A program made the position numbers and the translations under genes. Under the pieces are notes generated by a model. That model ran no database searches and was not told where the DNA came from. It saw only the letters and a list, made by a program, of their open reading frames with translations. Shown here one piece after another: positions 1-5,894 of a DNA stretch of 7,643 nucleotides. Source of the stretch: Myxococcota bacterium (lineage in GTDB: Bacteria; Myxococcota_A; Polyangia; HGW-17); NCBI GenBank assembly GCA_018821745.1, contig JAHJLU010000785.1:1-7643 (forward strand), read 5' to 3'. Positions within the stretch are counted from its first letter, which is position 1; the number at the start of each line of letters is the position of its first letter.

Positions 1-513
1 GCCGCCGACCAGTTTACCGCCGACCCGATACCAGAAAGGGAGGGTAGGTTTTGGGGGAAGTTTTATGTCGAGGGGGGTGAATTTCTTGCCGCTGGCCTTG
101 CCAATGTTGTTGTACATTGCGATGAGGGCGTGCCACGCTTCCCGGTTATTGGTCACCTTGGCGGGATCCACGGGGGCCCACTTGTGTTTTTTGGCTTCAC
201 GATTATAGGCGGCGATTCGGGAAATCACCACGGCGGGGGTGATGATGATGTAGTTCTTTTCACGCCCCACATAGCCACACCATTTTACGTCTGAGTTCCA
301 CAGCGGGACCCCGAAGACCTTGGTGGAGTTGAAGGTATATCCAATATCCATATAGCCAAAGTTGTCGGTCTTGAAAAAATCCACATTGGGAAGCTCTTTG
401 TACTTGAAGACATACCCTTCCTGCTGTGCCTGGTTGCGCCGCGCGTTGGCGTCGGGGGCAAGCGAGAGAACAGCGAGTCCCACTAAAACGGGTAAAAAAT
501 AGTTCATTTTCAT
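1..513 (-). CDS. Secreted protein of unknown function, partial (C-terminus beyond window)
   Basis: I do not recognise this protein. The reading frame is open from an ATG at 513-511 to the window edge and gives 171 residues. A GGAGG Shine-Dalgarno (521-525) lies 7 bases before the ATG, which favours this start over the second Met two codons later. Residues 1-24 form a typical signal peptide: Lys at position 2, a hydrophobic core of about 13 residues, and an A-N-A cleavage site before Arg25. The product should therefore be exported, probably to the periplasm or beyond. The mature part is rich in Tyr, Trp, Phe and Lys, has one visible Cys (in W-C-G-Y), and shows no repeats or membrane segments. 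The frame has no internal stop and is not in the supplied open-frame set because it is cut by the edge. It lies 156 bases after the thrombospondin-repeat lipoprotein, with no shared function evident. Gene call is firm; function is unknown. Confidence 0.8.
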   Translation of the reverse strand, partial: MKMNYFLPVLVGLAVLSLAPDANARRNQAQQEGYVFKYKELPNVDFFKTDNFGYMDIGYTFNSTKVFGVPLWNSDVKWCGYVGREKNYIIITPAVVISRIAAYNREAKKHKWAPVDPAKVTNNREAWHALIAMYNNIGKASGKKFTPLDIKLPPKPTLPFWYRVGGKLVGG

Positions 514-577
514 TATGTTTCCTCCACAGTGTTTAATGTTATTTCGAACTATTCGAGAACATCGGCTGCAACTATAC

Positions 578-616
578 ACCAGGGGCATAGATGCTCTCTA
601 TTAAAAAACCCCTGGT
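578..616. repeat. Inverted repeat (8-bp arms) in the gap between two exported-protein genes
   Basis: The arms ACCAGGGG (578-585) and CCCCTGGT (609-616) are perfectly complementary, with a 23-base loop. Read on the minus strand, the loop begins with a run of six T, so the U-run falls inside the hairpin rather than after it; this is not a classical terminator. A second small hairpin, GTGAA/TTCAC with a 4-base loop (618-631), lies just upstream of it in transcription, 9 bases before the T run. Together they could form a poor terminator for the lipoprotein gene, or an operator-like site before the secreted-protein gene. Seen directly; role is not known. Confidence 0.35.
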
Positions 617-669
617 TGTGAAGATTTTCACCGTGTTTTTGAGCAGTTTTGCAGACCACTGGTCTAAGC

Positions 670-1260
670 CTATAAATCTTCGGTCCCTTGCATGGGATTA
701 TTCACTCTGGGCTTGTGGGGGACACTGGGCCTCCCCCCGAGCCGCCTTGGACACCCACGATTGGAGATATGTCCCTTGCGAGTGGGGCAGCGGTCTTTGG
801 CGTCGGGGATACCGTCACCGTCGGAGTCCTTGAGCTTCATGTCTGAGACAGGCGGCGTCTTACCCCCAATCGCCGGCGGCGTCACAACGTCCCCGGGGGG
901 ATTCGCCACCCGCATTTTCCCCAGCATGGGCGGGGGTGGAACCTTGCCGGGACACCCCATATTGGCTTTTTCCCCCTTGGACGTGGGACATTTGTCCTGA
1001 TCATCGGGGATCCCGTCTGCGTCTGTGTCCTTTGGCATCTGAACAGGTTTTATCTTGCCCTCGAGAGGAATCTTGTCCGATTTCACCGCGGGCTTCACCG
1101 CCGGTTTGGATCCGGGGGAGGACTCCTGCTCCTTCTCCTTTTTGCCGCATCCGCTCAACGCCAGGGCCGCCGTAATGGTGGTCCCGACCAGGAGCGTCCT
1201 GACCAGTGAGACCGATGGATAATGGGGAGTTTCAATGGATTCACGGGGCTTGAGTTTCAT
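670..1260 (-). CDS. Lipoprotein with two thrombospondin type 3 repeats
   Basis: A 196-residue predicted lipoprotein. The N-terminus has an unusually long leader (about 20 residues) before the hydrophobic stretch (about 22-36), which ends in a lipobox L-S-G-C with the lipidated Cys at 38. Next comes a charged, Lys/Pro/Glu-rich linker containing a doubled K-P-A-V motif. Two thrombospondin type 3 calcium-binding repeats follow: DTDADGIPDDQDKCP at 78-92 and DSDGDGIPDAKDRCP at 145-159. Each has a further Cys 12 residues after its first (91/103 and 158/170), a likely disulfide pair. The repeats are separated by a Pro/Gly-rich linker. In this family the Asp residues bind calcium and give a stiff rod; many bacterial examples link an outer-membrane anchor to another domain, but here no OmpA-like or other domain follows. 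The start at 1260 has an AAAGGAG ribosome site (1266-1272) with good spacing. The 146-base gap before it suggests its own promoter, though I could not pick one. Function is likely structural at the cell surface or periplasm (inference). Confidence 0.88.
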   Translation of the reverse strand: MKLKPRESIETPHYPSVSLVRTLLVGTTITAALALSGCGKKEKEQESSPGSKPAVKPAVKSDKIPLEGKIKPVQMPKDTDADGIPDDQDKCPTSKGEKANMGCPGKVPPPPMLGKMRVANPPGDVVTPPAIGGKTPPVSDMKLKDSDGDGIPDAKDRCPTRKGHISNRGCPRRLGGRPSVPHKPRVNNPMQGTEDL

Positions 1261-1406
1261 GCTTTCTCCTTTGGGACCTTAGGTTTTCACAGAGTGGACC
1301 TGCGGAAATCGGGGGTTTTTCTTTCCCGTCTCCCGTGGCAATACTCTCGAGTCCTCAGAGACAATAATGAAAAACTCCTGAAATAAACAGCGGAAAAGCC
1401 GGGATA

Positions 1407-2498
1407 TCAGTCCAGATAGTCGTCGTTGTTGAGTTTCTGAGGCAGATAGATATCGGTGATAAAGGAAATACCCCGGGCGGAGAGGGCCTCAAGCTCGAGT
1501 TTCACTCGTGAGTCGAGCATTTTTTTCATCTCGCGCTGCCATTTCTTGTCGGCGAACCATGGGTATTCCATCATCTGCCGCGCACGGGCCTCATCTTTTT
1601 TGTTCAGTGAGATGGTGACCACGTCGGGAAGGTCAAAGGCCTCCCGGTCGAAGGAGGAGAGCCCGATGAACCGCGCCTTGGGCACGGCCATTCGGATGGA
1701 GTCATAGGCCAGGTTGATGGAGCCCTGCTTGAGGACGGAATAGATATAAAGCCCCCAGGGATCATTGTCCACCAGCACATAGACGGGGAGTCCAAGCTCC
1801 TCGTGCATGCGCCGGATGAGCCGCCGCACCCCGCGGGAGGTCTGCCCTCCTGACTGCAGCATGATGCAGTTGTGGGTTTTCCAGAACTTATCCTCGTTGA
1901 GCCGGCGCCACACGGCGTCTTTCTCAACCAGGAGGATGAAGTCGGCTTCCGTCTTGCCGAACTTGATGACGTGGTCCTCCACGATGGAGGGGATCCCCCA
2001 TCCTCCGGAGCCGACACGACGGCAGTTGATGGTGTCCCCCGCGTCCACCACGGTGATATTCCCCACCATGGTTCCCTTGTTGGAGGCAAAGAGGTGGAGG
2101 TCCTCACGCAGCGTCCCCAGGCAGACTTCCAGATCCTCGATGATGGGATCCGACTCATCCTGCTCGTCAAAGGTGTTCTCCCCCTTGGAGAGGGTGTGCT
2201 TGGTCATGTAAAAGAGATCCCTGATGGAGGTTGTCTTGTCCACCTCCAGGAGCTCGGTACAGGCTGAGGCCACCAGGAAGGTCTGCATGAACTTTTTCGC
2301 CATGCCCTGATGGAAGAAGAGCCGCTCCTGGGTGCTGTCACCCATTTTGAGCATCCCCTCCTCTTCATTGAAGACGGTGTTGGACAGCGCCCGAACGGGG
2401 ATGGTGAGCAGCGGATTTTTCTGGAGCTCCAGCTCCTTGAGGGTTGTCTCGGCCATCTGGTTTATGAGGAATTTCACCCGTTTGGATTTTTTATTCAT
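1407..2498 (-). CDS. top6A: DNA topoisomerase VI subunit A (Spo11-type cleavage subunit)
   Basis: Catalytic subunit of the type IIB topoisomerase. It cuts both DNA strands via a tyrosine and passes another duplex through the break, in an A2B2 complex with the adjacent subunit B. With the start at 2498 it has 363 residues, close to the archaeal length. The 5Y-CAP (winged-helix) domain holds the likely catalytic Tyr97 in R-D-L-F-Y-M; the usual Y-Y is F-Y here, with the second position kept. The Toprim domain has Glu192 in V-E-K-D-A-V-W and Asp244/Asp246 in D-N-D-P-W-G, the metal ligands, followed by Q-G-S-I-N-L-A-Y, a strong family signature. Start choice: GAGGGGG (2505-2511) lies 6 bases before the third of three tandem ATGs (2504, 2501, 2498). 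A TTG at 2519 would add 7 residues but has no better ribosome site. The chosen ATG overlaps the stop of subunit B by 8 bases, implying translational coupling and matched stoichiometry. All key residues are present, so it should be active. Confidence 0.95.
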   Translation of the reverse strand: MNKKSKRVKFLINQMAETTLKELELQKNPLLTIPVRALSNTVFNEEEGMLKMGDSTQERLFFHQGMAKKFMQTFLVASACTELLEVDKTTSIRDLFYMTKHTLSKGENTFDEQDESDPIIEDLEVCLGTLREDLHLFASNKGTMVGNITVVDAGDTINCRRVGSGGWGIPSIVEDHVIKFGKTEADFILLVEKDAVWRRLNEDKFWKTHNCIMLQSGGQTSRGVRRLIRRMHEELGLPVYVLVDNDPWGLYIYSVLKQGSINLAYDSIRMAVPKARFIGLSSFDREAFDLPDVVTISLNKKDEARARQMMEYPWFADKKWQREMKKMLDSRVKLELEALSARGISFITDIYLPQKLNNDDYLD

Positions 2499-4803
2499 CA
2501 TCATCCCCCTCAAAGTCAAAGAACAGGGACTGCTGTCGTTTTTTCCCGTGGGATTTGGGCGCCAGGCTGCCCCGGGAGGCTGCGGACGGCTCCGGAGTCA
2601 GATCACTGTCGTCCCCATCGCTGTCGTCCTCGTCCGCGGCGCCGGATTCGTCATCATCGGGGTCTGTATCTTCCCCGTCGCCAGGATCATCGTCGGGCTG
2701 GTCATCCACTCCCTCCTCCACGGCCTCGCCGGCCTGATCATCGGTGTCAGCGTCGGCGCCATTCCCGTCGGTGTCCCACTCATCGCCCGACGCGTCATCC
2801 TCCCCGTCACCGGTGGATTTGCTCTTTTTGGGTGTCTGATAGGCTTCTTCTGCCTCCATATCGGGCTTCTCCGTCTCGAAATTGGCGATCGTGTAGCGCT
2901 CCGTGGCGGTTTCAATGAGCTCCTGAATCTTTACCGCGTCCTTCCCCGTGATATTGGAGATGGCGCGGGCCAGCTCTCCCGTGTAGCGGGCAAATATATC
3001 CTTGCGCTCCCTGGCAGCACGGAGTTTATCCTTTTTCTGGAGGTAGTTTCCCAGCTCCCGGGCACACAACTGAATAGCCAGCTTCATCTCGGAGATGATC
3101 TCGTTGTAGTGGGCCACGGCCTCCTTGCTCTCGGAGGTGAAGGGCACCCAGACCGAGGCGAGGTGAACAATGATCACCAGCGCGCCCTGGGGAAAGCCGC
3201 CCTTGGGCTGGGTGATACCATAGCGCCGCCAGTTGATGTCCATGATGGCCCGGGAGATGGCGCAGGCCTTCTGCTGGTAGAGCAGAGGGACCCGGTTGGC
3301 CAGCCGGATAATCTGCGCGGGAGAAGACTTCGCCTCCTTGCGGGACATCTCGTTATAGGTGACCCGCAGGGCTTCAAACTCGTCGTCGGTCAGTTTCTTT
3401 ACACGCATTCGGCGAGCGACGCCCGCCTTGTCGGCCAGCTCCCCCGCCTTTTTCCTGGTGAACCCGGGCAGCTCCAGAAGGGCGGCGGCCACGGTCTTCT
3501 CCTCGTCGAACTCAATACCCGCGATGGAGCGGTCGTCCATCTCGGAGGTGTCCACAATCCCCTTGAGCTCGCCCCCGTAGGCCAGCGCGACCTCCACCAG
3601 GAAGGGGTTTCCCTTGTAGACCGAGGGGGGTCTCGACTTGGAGATGTAAAACTCGGCGTCGGAGATTTCACGCGCCAGTCCCCGCCGCATGAGCCGCTCA
3701 CCAATGGGGACAATGGCCGTGGCCGACGGGGCCATGATCTTCACCTTGGGAATAGCCTTGTGGATGGCCTCAATCTCTTCACCCTTGAGCCGCTTGGGGG
3801 CGCGGGATATGGGCACCCCTGCCTCCTCGCAGATCTTCTGGGCCACATTGGGAGTCACACGGCTGAACTCATGCTGCAGAGCACCGGACAGGGTGCGCGC
3901 AGAGGTCTCACGCAGGATTTTCATGAGCATGCCCAGCTCAACCCCGTAGGGATGGGGGCGAATCTCCTGTGCCTCCGGGGGCAGCTGCTCGGAGACCCTG
4001 GGGAACACGAGGCTTCCACGGGGACCATCGTAGTAAATGGCGGCGTGGGGATTGGCCACGGCGGTCTGGGCGAGATATTCATCGATGCTGTGCCGCCCCG
4101 ATTTGTAAACGCCAACGATATCTATGGAGACGGAGGTGCCGTGGTCATGGGGAAACTCCACTTCCGTGTCGGTGACCACCCGGGGCCTGTTGGATTTGAG
4201 ATCCAGCACCAGCTCGAAGAGATGGGCCGGCTTGTCGGGGGCTGTCCTGGAAATGATGCACACTGGACGCCCCGTGGTCAACTGCCCGTACATCCCGGCG
4301 GCGGAGATTCCAATGCCCTGCTGCCCGCGGGACTGCTTGAGGGAGTGGAACTTGGACCCATAGAGCAGCTGGCCGAAGATTTTGGGAATCTGTTTCTTTA
4401 CAATCCCTGGGCCGTTATCAAGGGTGGTGACCCGCAGCTTGTCGTCCTCGAGGTTCTCGATGGTGACATGAAGCTCCGGGAGGATACCCGCCTCTTCACA
4501 GGCATCCAGAGCGTTATCCACCGCCTCTTTCACCGTGGTCATAACGGCGCGGGCGGGAGAATCAAATCCAAGAAGCTGCTTGTTTTTGGCAAAAAACTCG
4601 CTGATGGAGATGCTCCGCTGCTTGGTGGCCATTTTCTCCGCCCGGGAGCGACGGCCGGGAGGGGTCACTCCCCCGTCATCGTCGGAGTCGCTGTCATCCA
4701 CCGGCTCTTCAACCTCTGTTTCCTCATCATCTCCGGCGATTTCTTCAATATCTACAGTATCGTCGAGGTCGTCCCTGTCCAAGATTATTTCCTTATCAGT
4801 CAT
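2491..4803 (-). CDS. top6B: DNA topoisomerase VI subunit B (GHKL ATPase) with acidic termini and a transducer insert
   Basis: ATPase and gate subunit of topoisomerase VI; ATP binding dimerises it and drives strand passage by subunit A. At 770 residues it is longer than the roughly 530-residue Sulfolobus protein. Order of parts: acidic extension (1-50); GHKL ATPase (about 64-230) with the N box E-A-V-D-N-A-L-D-A (Glu93, Asn97), D-N-G-P-G-I (129-134) and glycine-rich G-Q-Q-G-I-G-I-S (160-167); H2TH region (about 300-352); transducer (about 366-600) with R-P-P-S-V-Y, R-L-A-N-R-V-P-L-L-Y-Q and V-P-F-T-S-E-S-K, whose Lys560 probably corresponds to the ATP-contacting lysine; then an acidic tail (37 of 80 residues at 661-740 are Asp or Glu) ending in K-K-R-Q-Q-S-L-F-F-D-F. 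An insert at about 412-494 resembles a second H2TH unit. The start at 4803 is the first possible ATG, since an in-frame TGA lies at 4812-4810; its ribosome site (AGGA, 10 bases away) is weak. Met58 is an internal alternative that would drop the acidic head. Family call is very secure. Confidence 0.96.
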   Translation of the reverse strand: MTDKEIILDRDDLDDTVDIEEIAGDDEETEVEEPVDDSDSDDDGGVTPPGRRSRAEKMATKQRSISISEFFAKNKQLLGFDSPARAVMTTVKEAVDNALDACEEAGILPELHVTIENLEDDKLRVTTLDNGPGIVKKQIPKIFGQLLYGSKFHSLKQSRGQQGIGISAAGMYGQLTTGRPVCIISRTAPDKPAHLFELVLDLKSNRPRVVTDTEVEFPHDHGTSVSIDIVGVYKSGRHSIDEYLAQTAVANPHAAIYYDGPRGSLVFPRVSEQLPPEAQEIRPHPYGVELGMLMKILRETSARTLSGALQHEFSRVTPNVAQKICEEAGVPISRAPKRLKGEEIEAIHKAIPKVKIMAPSATAIVPIGERLMRRGLAREISDAEFYISKSRPPSVYKGNPFLVEVALAYGGELKGIVDTSEMDDRSIAGIEFDEEKTVAAALLELPGFTRKKAGELADKAGVARRMRVKKLTDDEFEALRVTYNEMSRKEAKSSPAQIIRLANRVPLLYQQKACAISRAIMDINWRRYGITQPKGGFPQGALVIIVHLASVWVPFTSESKEAVAHYNEIISEMKLAIQLCARELGNYLQKKDKLRAARERKDIFARYTGELARAISNITGKDAVKIQELIETATERYTIANFETEKPDMEAEEAYQTPKKSKSTGDGEDDASGDEWDTDGNGADADTDDQAGEAVEEGVDDQPDDDPGDGEDTDPDDDESGAADEDDSDGDDSDLTPEPSAASRGSLAPKSHGKKRQQSLFFDFEGDDDE
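2505..2511 (-). promoter_or_regulatory. Ribosome binding site of topoisomerase VI subunit A
   Basis: GAGGGGG on the minus strand lies inside the last codons of subunit B. It is 6 bases before the ATG at 2498, 3 bases before the one at 2501 and directly next to the one at 2504. The spacing favours 2498, possibly 2501. Because the site is within the upstream coding region, ribosomes ending on subunit B are well placed to start subunit A. Confidence 0.55.
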
Positions 4804-4822
4804 GGGAAGTCAGTCCTGTATA

Positions 4823-4868
4823 TGCCACCATCCGTCGTGGCACTGGCCCGGTTCTCTGCATACCGGGC
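4823..4868 (-). other. Two tandem hairpins just upstream of the topoisomerase VI start
   Basis: Read on the minus strand, GCCCGGT/ACCGGGC (7 bp, 9-base loop, 4846-4868) is followed after 3 bases by TGCCAC/GTGGCA (6 bp, 8-base loop, 4823-4842). The second stem ends 19 bases before the ATG. Neither is followed by a T run, so they are not terminators. They could be a leader RNA structure acting on translation or stability, or protein-binding sites. The pairing is perfect in both arms; the role is inference only. Confidence 0.45.
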
Positions 4869-4984
4869 ATTGATATGGTTCAACAAAGGGGACATCATGG
4901 CGAAGGCTTCATGCGCTTCATGTGACAGGCGAGTCTCAACCAGCCCCCGGTCGGGTACTGCTCTACCACGCAATCAGGCCGATG

Positions 4985-5017
4985 AAAAGGGGGTCGTAAT
5001 AATGTCCGAAAGCCCCC
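4985..5017 (-). terminator. Weak candidate intrinsic terminator after the zinc-finger TPR gene
   Basis: On the minus strand, GGGGG (5017-5013) pairs with CCCCC (4993-4989), and an inner TCG/CGA pair extends the stem past a 3-base bulge. Four T follow directly (4988-4985). It lies 83 bases after the stop codon of the upstream gene. The short stem, large loop and short T run make it weak; it could separate the rho-linked genes from the topoisomerase operon. Confidence 0.3.
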
Positions 5018-5100
5018 AATTCCATTCATGTTTAAAGAATTGGAGCGCCACCCCGCCCGAGACAGCGAGAAAACCAGGACCCCGCCACAATTCAAATCCC

Positions 5101-5892
5101 CTATGGCTTTGTTTTGCCGAACTGGATCTCGTGGAGCTTTTTCTCCACCAGGGCCTTCTCCTGAACGGAGCGGACCACCCTGAGCGTGGTCTTCAGAATT
5201 TTCTGGGCATCGGCGACCCGGTTCTGTTCCAGCATGAGCTCCACCAGATTGAAGGCGTGGCTCACATCCGAAGGCTTCAGGTGATAGGCGCTGAGCCAGG
5301 ACTTCTCGCACTCCTCAGTGTTTCCGTAGGCTTTCCAAATCTCCCCCTCAATCTTGAGCAGATTAAAGGAGTTGGGATCCATGCGCTTGAGACGATCCAG
5401 ATAGAGGAGGGCCTGCTGGTAATCCTTGGAGCGGTACTGCAGGACCACCATGCGAAGGAGCAGCTTGGTGCTGTCGGGGTGCTTCTCGATGAGCCGGGTC
5501 AGATATCCCGAGGCCTCCTTGAATTCACCCTTGGCGGTGTGCAGGTTCACCAGGCGCCACATTATGGAGTCTTTGCGCGGATCTGTTGCGAGCCGTTTTG
5601 TGAGCGCGGTGATTTCTCCCGATGGATCGGGGCGCTGACGCAATTTCATAAAAGCGAAATAGCCAATCCCCCCGAAAATCAGGAAAATGATTAAGGCAAA
5701 CACCGCGGCCCTAATCCGGATGCCGTGACGGCGTTCATAGCAGGAGGGGCACACATTTTTACCCCACCGCTCGTGGATACACTCGGGACAGCCGGCGACT
5801 CCACAGATATCGCAGGTGAGGAGGGCTGGTTCACCGGGGTGGCGGGGGCACGCACCGGCACGTTTTTTCGGTCGCCCCGCCTTGATCTTCAT
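5101..5892 (-). CDS. Membrane protein: B-box-like zinc finger, one transmembrane helix, TPR repeats
   Basis: A 263-residue protein of unknown role with a clear architecture. Residues 15-51 hold paired metal ligands: C15-x2-H18, C27-x2-C30, C35-x2-C38 and C48-x2-C51, with His40 nearby, a spacing like B-box zinc fingers. A single transmembrane helix spans about 61-83, with many Arg/His just before it. By the positive-inside rule the zinc domain should be cytoplasmic and the rest periplasmic (inference). Residues about 92-243 form helical TPR-type repeats of about 34 residues, with signatures such as K-G-E-F-K-E-A, S-K-D-Y-Q-Q-A-L-L-Y-L-D and M-D-P-N. They are probably a protein-docking surface. 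The C-terminus is basic. The start at 5892 lies 2 bases after the stop of the preceding gene with a weak AAAGG site, so translation is probably coupled. Zinc finger plus TPR membrane proteins occur in several bacterial groups without assigned function. Role: scaffold or assembly factor at best guess. Confidence 0.88.
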   Translation of the reverse strand: MKIKAGRPKKRAGACPRHPGEPALLTCDICGVAGCPECIHERWGKNVCPSCYERRHGIRIRAAVFALIIFLIFGGIGYFAFMKLRQRPDPSGEITALTKRLATDPRKDSIMWRLVNLHTAKGEFKEASGYLTRLIEKHPDSTKLLLRMVVLQYRSKDYQQALLYLDRLKRMDPNSFNLLKIEGEIWKAYGNTEECEKSWLSAYHLKPSDVSHAFNLVELMLEQNRVADAQKILKTTLRVVRSVQEKALVEKKLHEIQFGKTKP

Positions 5893-5894
5893 GG

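Larger units (their letters stand above)
4804..5100 (-). other. Hairpin-rich gap and probable leader before topoisomerase VI
   Basis: This 297-base gap holds no convincing gene. Several inverted repeats are visible. In transcription order: 7-bp arms CCAATTC/GAATTGG (5016-5022 and 5037-5043); the weak terminator candidate listed separately, which shares bases with it; GGTA/TACC arms around 4954-4967; a 7-bp stem with 9-base loop at 4846-4868; and a 6-bp stem with 8-base loop at 4823-4842. GC-rich sequence readily gives such pairs by chance, so only the last two, adjacent and near the start codon, seem notable. I could not pick a convincing promoter; TTGTTG with TATGCA 18 bases later (before the 4846-4868 hairpin) is a weak possibility. 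Confidence 0.4.

Noticed and set aside
571..576. TATAGT on the minus strand as a -10 element for the secreted-protein gene
   Set aside because: It matches the -10 consensus at five of six positions but has no -35 element at a suitable distance, so it is not strong enough to list.
1261..1406. Promoter or terminator between topoisomerase VI subunit A and the lipoprotein
   Set aside because: Only short, interrupted stems (for example AGGT/ACCT with an inner CAC/GTG) and a poor TTATTG/TATTGC pair were found; none stands out from chance.
4928..4980. tRNA-like fragment on the minus strand: GTGGTAGAGCAG (4969-4958) resembles a D-arm and GGTTGAGACTC resembles a T-arm
   Set aside because: The two parts are too close for an anticodon arm, the D-stem partner GCTC is missing, and no acceptor stem or CCA is seen. 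At most a decayed remnant, more likely chance.
4895..5311. A 138-codon minus-strand frame reaching into the gap before topoisomerase VI
   Set aside because: It overlaps the TPR gene in another frame for most of its length, has no ribosome site of note, and its product shows no domain.
2332..5694. A plus-strand open frame of more than 1,100 codons
   Set aside because: It lies opposite Top6B, the gap and the TPR gene. The translation has no recognisable domain and is low-complexity where it faces the acidic tail. It crosses real gene boundaries, and its openness follows from the GC-rich codon use of the genes on the other strand.
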